Source of the DNA: an uncultured Erythrobacter sp.
GTDB lineage: Bacteria > Pseudomonadota > Alphaproteobacteria > Sphingomonadales > Sphingomonadaceae
Assembly (NCBI GenBank): GCA_947500645.1
Contig: CANMSD010000002.1
Coordinates: 186,001-250,000 of the forward strand
DNA length: 64,000 nucleotides
Direction: 5' to 3'
Part shown: positions 46,684 to 56,882 of the stretch, in pieces
How positions within the stretch are numbered: position 1 is the first letter of the stretch
Layout of the letters: the number at the start of each line of letters is the position of its first letter
Position numbers and translations under genes: made by a program
The notes under the pieces: model-generated
Databases searched by the model: none
What the model saw: only the letters and a program-made list of their open reading frames with translations
Told to the model about the DNA's origin: nothing

Positions 46684-47928
46684 GCAAGATCGGGTGGGGT
46701 TTGCGTCGGGCCGCTCCACCTGATCGCTCTTCACGGCAATCAGATGTCGATTTCGCATCAGCACGACCAACAAAGCAAATACCCAGAGAGCCTCGAAAAC
46801 TATCTGCGTCACACCGGCACCTGCGACGCCGAATGTTCCGATCAGATACGGCGCGCACGCGAGTCCGAGCAGTGCAAAAACATTGCAACCCAACATTGCT
46901 CGCGGGCCAATCTTCACGATCGTCCATGCTCGTATGCCCAGAGTAATCAGAGAGATGCACACAGCCGCAACAAGAAGGGTCAACGTCGGCGCGGCAGGTG
47001 CAAATTCACTACCCGCCACGAATGTGATCAAAGGCAAGCCAAGCCAATAGGTTGCAGCTAACACCACGCATGAGAACACGGTTGCTGCAAGCGCGATACC
47101 GCCGACAAGCCGAAACGGTCGAGACAGCGTTGGCATCTCGCGAAACACCGCCTCAAAAACCGCGCGATAGGCCATCTGCAGCAGTGAAGCGATCCTATCC
47201 GCAACAGAGTACATCCCTACCGCCCCGATCCCAGAGACCAAACCCAAGAGCACGATGATGCCGCGTTGACGGATGGATCCAATCGCGCCCGAAAGGCCGG
47301 TTGGAAGCGAGAATGCAAAAACCTCCCAAATCTCGCCGTCGGCAGGGCGAGTTGGCCAACAGATCTGCATGGTCTTGGCAAAGAGAATCGCATTGTTCGC
47401 GAGATAGATCAGCGCAAAAGAAACAAGATAGGCCGAGATTGGTGCGGCCAAATACCAGAATGTGACCGCCATCAAGAATGTGACCGCCGCGGTACTGGAT
47501 CGGACGAACGCCAGAAATCCAAAATGATCGTGTTTCCTCAAGATGCCGGTCAGAGGATCGGAAACTCGAAAAAACTGAGAGCCAATCAGCAAGGTCGCAG
47601 CCCAGCCACCACCGAAATCAAGCAGTGAGAGCGCGCCCAACCCAATCGCAACGCCCAAAACTGTGGCAGCGAAGTTTATGAGCAAGGCGGCGCCCAGTAT
47701 TCTGCTTTCTCGTCCATCGGACAGCGCCAAAACCGCCTGCCACGATTGCATCCCGGCAAGCGCCTCCAACATCATGGAAAGGGCCAGCAAACCAGCCAGT
47801 ATCCCAAGCCCTTCGACCCCGAGCGCGCGGGCGTTGAAATACATCGAAGCGAAGCCAAAGACTGCCACTGCCGCGAGTGAAATGAGCGACCAGCCCGCGT
47901 TTGTTTGGATGCGCCGCGATACAGACAT
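46669..47928 (-). CDS. Wzx-like oligosaccharide flippase
   Basis: A 419-aa protein with 12 or so membrane helices and the MATE/MVF-type polysaccharide transporter pattern: NAGWSLISLAAVAVFGFASMYFNARALGVEGLGILAG at the N-terminus and LPTGLSGAIGSIRQRGIIVLLGLVSGIGAVGMYSVADRI in the middle. It would flip undecaprenyl-linked repeat units to the periplasm. It is the last gene of the rmlACDB-glycosyltransferase-sulfotransferase operon. Confidence 0.88.
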   Translation of the reverse strand: MSVSRRIQTNAGWSLISLAAVAVFGFASMYFNARALGVEGLGILAGLLALSMMLEALAGMQSWQAVLALSDGRESRILGAALLINFAATVLGVAIGLGALSLLDFGGGWAATLLIGSQFFRVSDPLTGILRKHDHFGFLAFVRSSTAAVTFLMAVTFWYLAAPISAYLVSFALIYLANNAILFAKTMQICWPTRPADGEIWEVFAFSLPTGLSGAIGSIRQRGIIVLLGLVSGIGAVGMYSVADRIASLLQMAYRAVFEAVFREMPTLSRPFRLVGGIALAATVFSCVVLAATYWLGLPLITFVAGSEFAPAAPTLTLLVAAVCISLITLGIRAWTIVKIGPRAMLGCNVFALLGLACAPYLIGTFGVAGAGVTQIVFEALWVFALLVVLMRNRHLIAVKSDQVERPDANPTRSCSNED

Positions 47929-47931
47929 GCT

Positions 47932-48756
47932 CTAGCGCTCGATCAGCCGCTCAAAACGTGAGGCAATCTGCTCGCCGCGCTCGATTTGATCTCGGCTAAA
48001 ACCCATGACGTCCCTGGCCTCAGTCTCACGCACTAGTGCTCCGATGCTATTGTACTGGCAGCTGAAGCCCCAAGAATGAAGCTTGGCGATGATGGCTCGG
48101 TCTTGCGCAATAAGGCTGCCCAAATCATGCACCATGCAGCGGTCAGGATCGCACTTGTCGATATAGTCCAACAGACGCTTATTGTAGAATGCCCAGGCTT
48201 CAAAATAGCTGGCGCGTAGGCGCTCAAACCGCTCGTCCCAGCGAGAGCGCTTGACCCAATACAAAGGCCTTCGCCACGTTGGATAAACCCGCTCTAGTAA
48301 AACCCTTTTCTCGCGGGAAAGCAGCGAATCCACGACTTGCTGAAAAGGACGAAACAATATGAGCGCAAAGGGGTCGAGCACTTCGCGGTAGAACGGCATG
48401 AATAGGCAGGTGCGTGGTTCTTTCCATCCAAAGGGCAATCCATGGCTGGCTTTGCGCTCGGCTAGGGCTTTCCCTTCATCCCATAGAGGGCCCTGTATCG
48501 AGAGCGCTCGATATGCTTCGACGTCGAAGTCAGGACCAGAGAGTTCGGCCATCCCATTGCTCGGCAGGCCGTGTTCGACCAGCACTTTGGTATGGAAGCC
48601 TAGGAATTCGACGTCCTCGAAATGGCCATCCTCATTGCCAATACCGCCCGACAGTGTCTTCTCACCCATGTCGATCCCACACTCTGTAAGCCACCTCGCC
48701 GCTAGCGACGTGTAGGAGCGATGCATGCCCAAAACAGCAAGAGCAGGTTTAGCCAT
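47932..48756 (-). CDS. Sulfotransferase family protein
   Basis: A 274-aa protein. The N-terminus ALAVLGMHRSYTSLAARWLTECGIDMG is the P-loop-like 5'-phosphosulfate-binding loop, followed by the helical GWKEPRTCLFMPFYREV segment with the 3'-phosphate loop FALILFRPFQQVVDSLLSRE. It is predicted to move sulfate from PAPS to a sugar of the polymer. Stop precedes the flippase start by three bases, and its start overlaps the next upstream gene by eight bases. Confidence 0.82.
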   Translation of the reverse strand: MAKPALAVLGMHRSYTSLAARWLTECGIDMGEKTLSGGIGNEDGHFEDVEFLGFHTKVLVEHGLPSNGMAELSGPDFDVEAYRALSIQGPLWDEGKALAERKASHGLPFGWKEPRTCLFMPFYREVLDPFALILFRPFQQVVDSLLSREKRVLLERVYPTWRRPLYWVKRSRWDERFERLRASYFEAWAFYNKRLLDYIDKCDPDRCMVHDLGSLIAQDRAIIAKLHSWGFSCQYNSIGALVRETEARDVMGFSRDQIERGEQIASRFERLIER

Positions 48757-49720
48757 GGTGCGCGCCGGGATTGCGATACATGGCTCCTCTCAAAGCCATG
48801 GACTGAATAGCCGGATGTTCGGCCAAGTCAGCCGCGTCGGAGATTTCAATGACGCCCTCGTAATCTTCATCATGTTCGCGTGGTACCACCTTGCACCAAT
48901 AAAGACCGGCTAGCTCACAACTGACAAAGAACAGCCTCTCTATCGCGTGAGCAAGCGTATCCCCGGTCTGACCCGCCTCCGCGGCGAAGCTTTCTGACTT
49001 GAGGCCCAAATCGAGCATAGGATGAAGCGCGGCTGGCCTTGCCCAAAACATCGAACCAGCGGGAAAATCGAGAATGGAATGGAAATGCAGCTCGATATTC
49101 ATGGTCTCGGCTAACTGCCTAGCAGATTTCGAATCGCCCCAGCTGATCGAGGAATGCAAGCGTTCAAAGTTTTTTGGAGCGAGCATGCCTAGCTCTGAAT
49201 TCTTATCAAACAGCTCGAGAATGGAGGCTACGACGACCTGACTGCCACACAGCGAAGCCATGATTTGCTTACGCCAATCATCCCCCCACTCGACCGTTTC
49301 AGACTTCTTTGTGTGGACAAACAATATCAGATCGTATTGGTCGTAGTCCGAAGAAAACGCCGTCAATTTAGGTGCTATATCGCGACCTCGATTGGACACT
49401 AGGCGGACCCGGACCTTCCCATACTCCCAGCCCGAAAACTCCTGCTCAATGGCCTGCTTCTTGCCCATATCATCGGTAGTGATGAGTAGGTCACAGGGTC
49501 TCGCAATATGCTTCAAATAGCGCCGCATTTCGCCAACAAGGTCGACGAAAAAGATGTGTGCCACCACAGCCAAGCGAAGCGCTTTTTTGGGCCCCTCAAC
49601 AGCTGAGAAGGGTACCACAATGGCATAGTCTTCGTTGGCAGGGCGAGCTCTAGCAGTCGGCCATCGCCTCATAATTCGCAGGACGCGGCGCCTTAGCCTC
49701 TGGCGTGCGTTTGAGATCAT
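48749..49720 (-). CDS. Rhamnan synthesis protein F (RgpF)-like protein
   Basis: A 323-aa protein of the RgpF family, with VAHIFFVDLVGEMRRYLKHI, LLITTDDMGKKQAIEQEF, VSNRGRDIAPKLTAFSSDYDQYDLILFVHTKKS and a C-terminal FPAGSMFWARPAAL motif. RgpF proteins act in rhamnan or rhamnose-containing polysaccharide assembly. It lies in the dTDP-rhamnose operon, consistent with a rhamnose-rich polymer. Confidence 0.88.
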   Translation of the reverse strand: MISNARQRLRRRVLRIMRRWPTARARPANEDYAIVVPFSAVEGPKKALRLAVVAHIFFVDLVGEMRRYLKHIARPCDLLITTDDMGKKQAIEQEFSGWEYGKVRVRLVSNRGRDIAPKLTAFSSDYDQYDLILFVHTKKSETVEWGDDWRKQIMASLCGSQVVVASILELFDKNSELGMLAPKNFERLHSSISWGDSKSARQLAETMNIELHFHSILDFPAGSMFWARPAALHPMLDLGLKSESFAAEAGQTGDTLAHAIERLFFVSCELAGLYWCKVVPREHDEDYEGVIEISDAADLAEHPAIQSMALRGAMYRNPGAHHG

Positions 49721-49732
49721 GCGCCTTCAGCC

Positions 49733-50533
49733 TCACTCATAGCCTGCAAGCCTCGCAACTTCGACGGCATCGGCTTGCAAAATATCACCGCGAGACTTCA
49801 CTTTGCGTCTGCGCCAGCGCGCTCGCCACAGTGGTAGCGGGTTATAACTCAGCACGCCGATCGAAGTGTGGATGGGCAGCTTCGAACGCCATTTTCTACG
49901 CGCATAGCGATATGCAGCGAGATAGCCGCCACCGAGGCTCACGATGGGCCGATTGTTGTGCACTACTGGCAGTTCGACTGCCCAGGCGCTGCGGCCCATT
50001 GCCAGGGCCGATTGCACGAGATCGGTGCCATAGAGATGGAAGTGGGGAAGCTGAGAATCGAACTGAAACCCCGGTTCCCGCCGCAAGACAAGAACCAGCT
50101 CATCAAGCGATCCGACCGGCGCCCGCTGAAAGCCTGCCTCGCCCAATTCGCAGGCGAGGGTAACGTCCCAGACTCTCCCAGCGTGATTGCCGTTTGCTTG
50201 CACTCCGTAAGGTCCAGCTACCATCCAGTCGGGCGCCGCCCGATCAAGCGCTTCGAGTGTCACAACCGCGCGGTCTAGCCAACCAGCCGGGAGGTAGACG
50301 TCCTGGTGAGCGAAGACGCAAATCTTCACATCGGTTTGCTCCAATCCACGATTGTAGGCCTCGGCCATATTTGCCGCGCCGCGTATCGTAGTAATCGACA
50401 AACGCCCGGAATCTATGTCGGGTGATCTAGCGAGACAACGTTCAAGAATGTCATCGTTATCGACCGCAGCGATCACACAGAAATCGCTTGCGGACAGGCC
50501 CAGATCGCCTTTTGAAGCTTGATCTTCATTCAA
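49733..50533 (-). CDS. Glycosyltransferase (GT2-like)
   Basis: A 266-aa protein with GT-A features: CVIAAVDNDDILERCL, GAANMAEAYNRGL, VCVFAHQDVYLPAGWLDRAV (HQD at the DxD position) and FHLYGTDLVQSALAMGR. The TTG at 50533 gives a four-base overlap with the rmlB stop, as at other junctions of this operon; ATG at 50557 would extend it by eight residues. The donor sugar is not known. Confidence 0.8.
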   Translation of the reverse strand: MNEDQASKGDLGLSASDFCVIAAVDNDDILERCLARSPDIDSGRLSITTIRGAANMAEAYNRGLEQTDVKICVFAHQDVYLPAGWLDRAVVTLEALDRAAPDWMVAGPYGVQANGNHAGRVWDVTLACELGEAGFQRAPVGSLDELVLVLRREPGFQFDSQLPHFHLYGTDLVQSALAMGRSAWAVELPVVHNNRPIVSLGGGYLAAYRYARRKWRSKLPIHTSIGVLSYNPLPLWRARWRRRKVKSRGDILQADAVEVARLAGYE

Positions 50534-51585
50534 TGCTTCGCGAGCCCTCGCCACCATGCCTCGTTGTCGAGGTACCACCGCAGAGTCTGCGCCAACCCCT
50601 GCGCAAAATCGCGCTGCGGAGCATAAGTCAACTCGCTACGAGCCTTAGCCTCGTCAATCGCATAACGACGGTCATGACCCGCTCGATCCTCGACAAAGGT
50701 CTTGAGCTCAGCGGTCGCCCGTCCCTTTGCGGCAGGCGCATCAGGATAGCGCTCAGCCAGGCCGTCGATCTCTCTAAACGCGCGATCCACCTCGGTGCAG
50801 ATTGCATCGACCACGGCCATGTTCGGCAGCTCTGCCCCGCCTCCGATATTGTAGGTCTCACCCGGCTGGCCGCGCTGGAGGCAGGCCTCGATCCCGCGAC
50901 AATGATCTTCCACATGCAGCCAGTCGCGCACGTTCATGCCATCGCCATAGATCGGAAGATCTTTGCCCGACAATGCGTTGAGTAGAAACAGGGGAATCAG
51001 CTTTTCCGGATACTGATAAGAGCCATAATTGTTCGAACAATTGCTGGTCGTCACGTCCAAACCATAAGTGTGATGATAGGCTCGCACCAAGTGATCGGAG
51101 GCTGCCTTCGACGCCGAGTACGGTGAATTGGGCGCGTAAGGTGTGATCTCACTGAAAGCAGGATCATCCTCGCCCAGTGACCCAAAAACTTCGTCTGTCG
51201 AGATATGGTGGAAGCGATGCTCGCGGCCACTTCCATCATCCAGCCACACGCTGCGCGCAGCTTTCAACAGGCTGTTTGTGCCAATGATATTGGTGTCGAT
51301 GAAGGCATCAGGTCCAGTAATCGAGCGATCGACATGGCTCTCAGCCGCAAAGTGGACGATCGACGAAATTTGCCGCTCTCGAAGCAGCTTTTCGACCAGC
51401 CGAGTATCGCGAATATCGCCGACGACCAGCTCACATTGCTCGACGCCCGCTATTGTCGAGCGATTGCCTGCATAGGTGAGTACATCGAGCACAACCAGCT
51501 GATCTGCCGGATGATGTTCGCTCCAATAGCGAACAAAGTTGCCGCCGATGAATCCGGCGCCGCCGGTGATGAGCAGATTAGCCAA
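50530..51585 (-). CDS. rmlB: dTDP-glucose 4,6-dehydratase
   Basis: A 351-aa short-chain dehydratase: NAD-binding LLITGGAGFIGGNFVRYW at the N-terminus, HFAAESHVDRSITGP, STDEVFGSLG and catalytic YSASKAASDHLVRAY. The TTG at 51585, preceded by AGGAGAAGG, gives the normal length and N-terminus; a longer frame to 51753 runs back through rmlD and is rejected. It catalyses the second step of dTDP-rhamnose synthesis. Confidence 0.96.
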   Translation of the reverse strand: MANLLITGGAGFIGGNFVRYWSEHHPADQLVVLDVLTYAGNRSTIAGVEQCELVVGDIRDTRLVEKLLRERQISSIVHFAAESHVDRSITGPDAFIDTNIIGTNSLLKAARSVWLDDGSGREHRFHHISTDEVFGSLGEDDPAFSEITPYAPNSPYSASKAASDHLVRAYHHTYGLDVTTSNCSNNYGSYQYPEKLIPLFLLNALSGKDLPIYGDGMNVRDWLHVEDHCRGIEACLQRGQPGETYNIGGGAELPNMAVVDAICTEVDRAFREIDGLAERYPDAPAAKGRATAELKTFVEDRAGHDRRYAIDEAKARSELTYAPQRDFAQGLAQTLRWYLDNEAWWRGLAKH

Positions 51586-52435
51586 GAGCCTTCTCCTGAC
51601 GCAGCATCCTGCGAAGGTTCGCACGCCAATGTGTATGACCATCGCCAAGCAAATCGCGCGTCGCCGAGCAGTCCAGGACAGAGAATAAAGGACGGACAGC
51701 AGGTGTCGGATAATCGCTCGTCGTGATCGGAATGATCGGAACGTCGCGTTCAATCATACCAAGCGCCAAAGCTTCTTCCTTGATTGCAACGGCAAAATCA
51801 TACCAACTCGCCACGCCCGCATCGCAGTGGTGATAGATACCTTGAACCTCGTTCTTGATCAAAGACCAAACAGTCCGAGCCAGACTGTCCGCCCACGTTG
51901 GCACACCGATTTGATCGGCAACAACGCGCAGCTCATCTCGCTGTCGCATCAGGTCCAGCATCGTGCGTACGAAATTCCGGTGGCCGGCTGCATAGACCCA
52001 ACTCGTGCGAACAATCAGTGCATCATCGCCGGCGCCATCTTCCCCTTCAGCTTTCGTCTGCCCGTAAACCGAGAGTGGATTGCGTCGGTCGCTTGGTCGA
52101 TAGGGCCGCTTGGACATCCCATCGAACACGAAATCTGTCGAGATATGCACAAAGCGGCCACCTAGATGAAGCATCGATCCAGCCAATTCGGCAACAGCCT
52201 CGGCATTCACTGCGCGTGCTTGAGCCACGTCGCTCTCAGCCTTGTCGACTGCGGTATATGCGGCGGCATTGATTAGCAAATCTGGTGCCACCTCCATGAT
52301 CGTTTCTCGCACAAGAGAAGAATTCGTGAGGTCCAAATGCTCACGCCCGAATGCCCTCACTTGAGCGTGGACTGGCGCCGTCTCGCATAGCGCACAGCCC
52401 AGTTGGCCCTTAGCTCCCGTGATCAGAACCCTCAT
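51578..52435 (-). CDS. rmlD: dTDP-4-dehydrorhamnose reductase
   Basis: A 285-aa reductase: [55 protein letters not shown] (YxxxK) and RTSWVYA. It makes dTDP-L-rhamnose in the last step of the pathway. It overlaps rmlC by four bases and rmlB by eight. Confidence 0.96.
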   Translation of the reverse strand: MRVLITGAKGQLGCALCETAPVHAQVRAFGREHLDLTNSSLVRETIMEVAPDLLINAAAYTAVDKAESDVAQARAVNAEAVAELAGSMLHLGGRFVHISTDFVFDGMSKRPYRPSDRRNPLSVYGQTKAEGEDGAGDDALIVRTSWVYAAGHRNFVRTMLDLMRQRDELRVVADQIGVPTWADSLARTVWSLIKNEVQGIYHHCDAGVASWYDFAVAIKEEALALGMIERDVPIIPITTSDYPTPAVRPLFSVLDCSATRDLLGDGHTHWRANLRRMLRQEKALG

Positions 52436-52977
52436 GCAAACGCCTGCACATCAGACAACGCTGACCCAGCCTGATCTTTGTCTGACAATAGCGGTTTCAG
52501 GTCACCCAACGGCCAATCCACCCCGACCGCAGGATCATCCCAAGCCAGAGTGTGCTCATGGTCCGGCGCGTAAGGTGCGGTACATTTATATAGGAAATCA
52601 GTGTCTGGCTCGAGCGTCAGGAAACCGTGCGCAAACCCTTCAGGCACCCAGAACATCCGCCTGTGTGTTGCCGAAAGTTCAACGCCAATCCATTCCCCAA
52701 AATGCGCTGACGATCTCCTCAAATCGACGGCAACATCGAACACTGCGCCACTTGTCACACGGACCAGCTTGCCCTGCGGTGTCGGGTTTTGAAAATGCAA
52801 ACCCCGCAAGACTCCAGGCTGCGATCGACTGTGGTTGTCCTGAACAAATTCGAGATTAAGCCCTGCGTCGCGGAAACTGGCCTGATTCCAGCTCTCCATG
52901 AAGAAGCCACGGTCGTCGCCCAAAACTCGCGGCTCGATTAATAGTGGACCGGGAATATCCAGCTCGATGAGCTTCAC
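52432..52977 (-). CDS. rmlC: dTDP-4-dehydrorhamnose 3,5-epimerase
   Basis: A 181-aa cupin-fold epimerase: [33 protein letters not shown] (catalytic His region), [12 protein letters not shown] and [14 protein letters not shown]. Third enzyme of dTDP-rhamnose synthesis. It overlaps both neighbours by four bases. Confidence 0.97.
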   Translation of the reverse strand: MKLIELDIPGPLLIEPRVLGDDRGFFMESWNQASFRDAGLNLEFVQDNHSRSQPGVLRGLHFQNPTPQGKLVRVTSGAVFDVAVDLRRSSAHFGEWIGVELSATHRRMFWVPEGFAHGFLTLEPDTDFLYKCTAPYAPDHEHTLAWDDPAVGVDWPLGDLKPLLSDKDQAGSALSDVQAFA

Positions 52978-53864
52978 GGCTGCACCGGGTTGCTGAGCAA
53001 TTCTTGAAGGTAAACACCGTAGCCAGATTGGCGAAGTGGCTCGGCGATTTCCTCCAGCTTCGCGTCATCGATAAAACCCTGCCGCCAAGCGATTTCCTCG
53101 GGACAGCACAATTTGAGTCCCTGTCGTTCTTCCGTAATCCGCACGAAAGTGGCCGCGTCGAGCAGCGAAGCATGGGTCCCGGTATCGAGCCAGGCAAAAC
53201 CTCGCCCCATCAGCTCTACAGATAAGGCATTGTCCTCAAGATAAAGCCGATTGAGATCGGTAATCTCCAACTCGCCACGCTTTGACGGTTTCAAGTCTTT
53301 GGCCCGATCAACAACCGTATTGTCATAGAAATAGAGTCCGGTGACGGCATAGTTCGACTTTGGTGCCACCGGCTTCTCTTCTATCGACACCGCACGGCCA
53401 GAGGGGTCGAAGTCAACCACACCATACGATTGTGGATCATTCACCCGATACGCAAACACGCTTGCACCGCTCGGGCGCGCATCGGCATTGACCAAAAGTT
53501 CGGGCAAACCGTGACCATAGAAGATGTTGTCGCCGAGCACCAAAGCGCTTGGGTGGCTACCAACGAAGTCTGCACCAATGTGAAAGGCTTGTGCCAAGCC
53601 TTCGGGCTTTGACTGCTCAGCGTAAACCAGAGACAATCCCCAATCAGCCCCATCGCCCAAGACACGCTGAAACTGCCCAGCATCTTGCGACGTGGTGATG
53701 ATCAAAATATCGCGAATTCCGGCCAGCATCAGTGTGCTGAGCGCATAATAGATCATCGGCTTGTCAAAGACTGGCATCAGCTGCTTCGAGACGCCGCGAG
53801 TGAGCGGGTAAAGGCGCGTACCGGACCCACCTGCTAGGATAATGCCTTTGCGGTTGGTGCTCAT
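52974..53864 (-). CDS. rmlA: Glucose-1-phosphate thymidylyltransferase
   Basis: A 296-aa nucleotidyltransferase: [49 protein letters not shown] and [19 protein letters not shown]. It makes dTDP-glucose, the first step to dTDP-rhamnose, and heads the long minus-strand operon down to the flippase. The 212-base region upstream (53865-54076), with no gene visible, should hold its promoter. Confidence 0.97.
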   Translation of the reverse strand: MSTNRKGIILAGGSGTRLYPLTRGVSKQLMPVFDKPMIYYALSTLMLAGIRDILIITTSQDAGQFQRVLGDGADWGLSLVYAEQSKPEGLAQAFHIGADFVGSHPSALVLGDNIFYGHGLPELLVNADARPSGASVFAYRVNDPQSYGVVDFDPSGRAVSIEEKPVAPKSNYAVTGLYFYDNTVVDRAKDLKPSKRGELEITDLNRLYLEDNALSVELMGRGFAWLDTGTHASLLDAATFVRITEERQGLKLCCPEEIAWRQGFIDDAKLEEIAEPLRQSGYGVYLQELLSNPVQP

Positions 53865-54076
53865 GCTTGGCAGCTCCTACGCGATCAGCACAGCGCTGAC
53901 ATCCGCTTGGCGATTGCATCGCAGCGTGAGAGAGCATGGTCAATGCCGCAGGACACCCGAATTAAGAGCAATCTTCCTAATCTGCTCCATCCCCAAGCAA
54001 GGGAAAGTCACTCTGGAATCTGCTTACGTTTTAGCCCATCCTGCAGATCTATGCGTGATCAGACAGAAGCAAGCAT

Positions 54077-55228
54077 TTGAAAGGCAAACCAACCCTTGAT
54101 GCAATGCTTGCTTCGGCCATGAGCGGCTCCCCTGTAGCATGGGGAGAACTGCCAAACGACGAAGCGTTTCTCGACGAAGCTTGGGCCAGAATTCAGTTCC
54201 ATGGAATTGCTGCCACGTTGCAGCCGCACATTGCGCAGAACGCAGATTGGCCGCCATCTTTGATTGAAAGGGTTCGCGAGGAAGCGCGGCTTATCGGGTT
54301 GTGGGAGGAGACGCATCGGGCCTGTGTTGCGGAGTTGATAGACATATTCTCAAGCGAGAGAATCGAAAGCGTTGCCATGAAGGGGACCGCTCTCGCTTAC
54401 TCGCACTATGAAGATCCCTCGTATCGACGACGCGGTGACACAGACTTGCTTATCCAGCCCGGCGATCTGCGCGCGGCAAGAGAAGTGCTTGCTCGTGGCG
54501 GCTGGATCAAGCGAGAAAGCCCGCAAGGTCTGATTTTCCAGGAGACCTGGATGTTCGATACAGGGGCAAATTTCATCCACGAGCTCGACTTGCATTGGCG
54601 GCCCAATGATCGCCCAATTCTTCAAACTGTCCTGCGCAATAACGAGCTCTTTGGCTCCGCACGAGCGCTTCCTCGTCTTAGCGAAGCTGCCAAAGCCCCT
54701 TCTCCGATAATGACGCTGATCCAAGTTGCTCTAAATCAGGCATGGCATCGCTCGCGCGGCTTCGCGGTGGGTGATGTAAAGGTGGTTGGCGGAAATCGGC
54801 TGATCTGGGCACGGGATTGCGACCTGCTTGGACGCAGTTTCTCAAGCGAAGAATGGTCTATGCTGGTGGAGATTTGCGTCGACCGGCACATTGGCCCAAT
54901 CGTCGAGCGGGCGCTTGCGGCGGCTCATCAAGCGTTCGATACACCTTTGCCCGCCGAAGCAATGTCCAACTTGGGGAAGACTCCGCTAGATCAAACCATT
55001 TTGCGCTATCTAACATACCCCGACCTTATTCAGGAGTTCAAAGCGGACTTGCGGTCACTTCCAACCCTTCGTGCCAAAGCTCATCTGATCCGCGCCAACG
55101 CATGGTCAGATCGCGCACATCTGGAAGCCAAGTATCCGGACAAAGCCCACTGGCCAACTTTTGCGCTGCAATTGCGGCGAATGGTTCGCTCGCTTGGTCG
55201 TTTGGCGAAGAAGGGATTCCAGGAGTGA
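54077..55228 (+). CDS. Lasso-cluster nucleotidyltransferase family protein
   Basis: A 383-aa protein of the NTP_transf_5-type nucleotidyltransferases. The core is ESVAMKGTALAYSHYEDPSYRRRGDTDLLI, with catalytic Asp pair D121/D123, followed by NFIHELDLHWRP. Such genes occur in proteobacterial lasso peptide clusters (the pseudomycoidin type), where they are linked to modification of the peptide. It starts from TTG (ATG at 54104 is an alternative) and is coupled to the ABC exporter by a GTGA overlap. Confidence 0.8.
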   Translation: MKGKPTLDAMLASAMSGSPVAWGELPNDEAFLDEAWARIQFHGIAATLQPHIAQNADWPPSLIERVREEARLIGLWEETHRACVAELIDIFSSERIESVAMKGTALAYSHYEDPSYRRRGDTDLLIQPGDLRAAREVLARGGWIKRESPQGLIFQETWMFDTGANFIHELDLHWRPNDRPILQTVLRNNELFGSARALPRLSEAAKAPSPIMTLIQVALNQAWHRSRGFAVGDVKVVGGNRLIWARDCDLLGRSFSSEEWSMLVEICVDRHIGPIVERALAAAHQAFDTPLPAEAMSNLGKTPLDQTILRYLTYPDLIQEFKADLRSLPTLRAKAHLIRANAWSDRAHLEAKYPDKAHWPTFALQLRRMVRSLGRLAKKGFQE

Positions 55229-56877
55229 AGCTGGGCTTTCTCTGGAGCCGCGCGAAACAATTCAAGCGCGAACTCGCATTGATCAGCGGCATCACACTGG
55301 TGAGCTCGGTCGCGACGCTTGCCGTGCCATGGCTGGCCGGACAATTGCTCGGGAGTCTTTTCGACACTGCCGCAGGAGAGCTGCACAAGATTGCAGCCTT
55401 GCTGGCGTTGGCGCTCGTGGTCTTGAGCGTTCTCAATATTGCAGGCGGCATCATGTCAGCCGCCACTTCGGGACGCATTCTCGCGCAACTACGTGCTGAC
55501 GCCTACCGTCATATCCAGCTGCTCCCAATTGCATTTCACGATCAGAAGAAGCGCGGCGACCTGCTCGCAATAATGACCTATGAGGTCGACAATCTCAGCG
55601 GCTTTCTGACCTCAACAATCGCCAGCATACCAGCCATTATCTTTACCGCTGGCGGCGCTGTCATTCTCTTGTTTCTCATAGATCCCGCCATGGCGTTGAT
55701 CGTTCCGGTTATCGTGCCGCTCTTTTTCATAGTCATGAAGCTGATTGGCCGGCGTTTGCGCTCGCTCGCTACGAAAGCGCGCGAAGTGGAAGCAGAGATG
55801 ATGTGGGTTGCGGATAGTGACCTAGAGATGCTTCCAGCAATCAAAGCCTTTGCTGCCGAAGATCAGCATCGCCAAAACTATCGAGCGATAGTCGAGCGAT
55901 CACGTAAACTGTCTCTGCGCGAAGACCGCATTACGCAGACTTCGGGCGCAATCGTCGCGCTGATCTCAGCATTGGCTGCAATCGCGATTATCTTGCTGGC
56001 TGGCGATGGTTTTTCACAAGACTCCAGCAAGCCGGGGGAATTGTTCGCCTTTCTGCTCTACGCCGCGCTTCTTACCCAGCCGGTCGGCGGCCTGGTGGAC
56101 GTCTACGGCCAATTTCAGATTGCAAATGGCACGGTAAGGCGGCTGGAAGACATCCTATCTCATCAGCCAGAGCCAGGATACGCGGGCGGTAAAAGCTTAA
56201 ACCGCGCAATTGGTGCGCTAACGTTTGAGGGTGTCAGTTTTCACTATCACGGCCGCGAACGAGTACTCGACTCGGTGAATCTCGATATTGTACCGGGCGA
56301 AATTCTAGCACTCACCGGCAGGAACGGGGCGGGAAAGTCCACACTGATCAAGCTGCTCTTACGCTTTTACGAACCCGATCGAGGCAGAGTACTGCTAGAT
56401 GGAACAGATATTGCCAAGTTGCAGGTACAGGATCTGCGCCGACAATTCGGCTACGTGCCGCAGCGCGCTCTGCTCTTCAGCGGAACGGTCGCGGAAAACA
56501 TAGCGCTCGGCAACCCGAGTGCTAGCGACGGCGAGGTTAGATCCGCCGCACGGCTTGCTCAGGCTATCGAGTTCATCGAAGAGCTACCGCATGGTCTGGA
56601 GACCGAGATCGGCGATAATGGGGTTCAGCTCTCAGGCGGGCAGCGTCAGCGGATCGCACTCGCCCGCGCCTTGCTGCCAGACCCGCCAATCCTGATATTC
56701 GACGAGGCTACAAGTATGTTCGATCTGGAGGGCGAAGCTGCCTTTATCACGGAATGCGAGCAAGCTCTCGAAGGGCGAACAGTTCTTCTCGTTACTCACC
56801 GTGAAGCTAGTCTTGCGTTGGCCAAACGTGTGATCGAAGTCAGCAATCACAAGGTCGCTGAAACACCTAATCCCTGA
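55225..56877 (+). CDS. Lasso peptide ABC exporter (fused permease-ATPase)
   Basis: A 550-aa half-transporter. Six membrane helices (about 15-300) precede an ATPase domain with Walker A at 365-372 (GRNGAGKS), signature LSGGQRQR, Walker B ILIFDEATSMFD and switch His in VTHREASL. It matches exporters of lasso peptides and related RiPPs, and would confer self-immunity. The GTG at 55225 overlaps the nucleotidyltransferase stop; a longer in-frame stretch from 54817 only reads through that gene. Confidence 0.9.
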   Translation: MKLGFLWSRAKQFKRELALISGITLVSSVATLAVPWLAGQLLGSLFDTAAGELHKIAALLALALVVLSVLNIAGGIMSAATSGRILAQLRADAYRHIQLLPIAFHDQKKRGDLLAIMTYEVDNLSGFLTSTIASIPAIIFTAGGAVILLFLIDPAMALIVPVIVPLFFIVMKLIGRRLRSLATKAREVEAEMMWVADSDLEMLPAIKAFAAEDQHRQNYRAIVERSRKLSLREDRITQTSGAIVALISALAAIAIILLAGDGFSQDSSKPGELFAFLLYAALLTQPVGGLVDVYGQFQIANGTVRRLEDILSHQPEPGYAGGKSLNRAIGALTFEGVSFHYHGRERVLDSVNLDIVPGEILALTGRNGAGKSTLIKLLLRFYEPDRGRVLLDGTDIAKLQVQDLRRQFGYVPQRALLFSGTVAENIALGNPSASDGEVRSAARLAQAIEFIEELPHGLETEIGDNGVQLSGGQRQRIALARALLPDPPILIFDEATSMFDLEGEAAFITECEQALEGRTVLLVTHREASLALAKRVIEVSNHKVAETPNP

Positions 56878-56882
56878 ACGAC

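Noticed and set aside
51586..51753. In-frame N-terminal extension of rmlB
   Set aside because: It overlaps rmlD and has no homology; TTG at 51585 with AGGAGAAGG upstream gives the normal length.
54817..55224. In-frame N-terminal extension of the lasso ABC exporter
   Set aside because: It reads through the nucleotidyltransferase gene in another frame and has no exporter similarity; the GTG at 55225 with a GTGA overlap is a better start.
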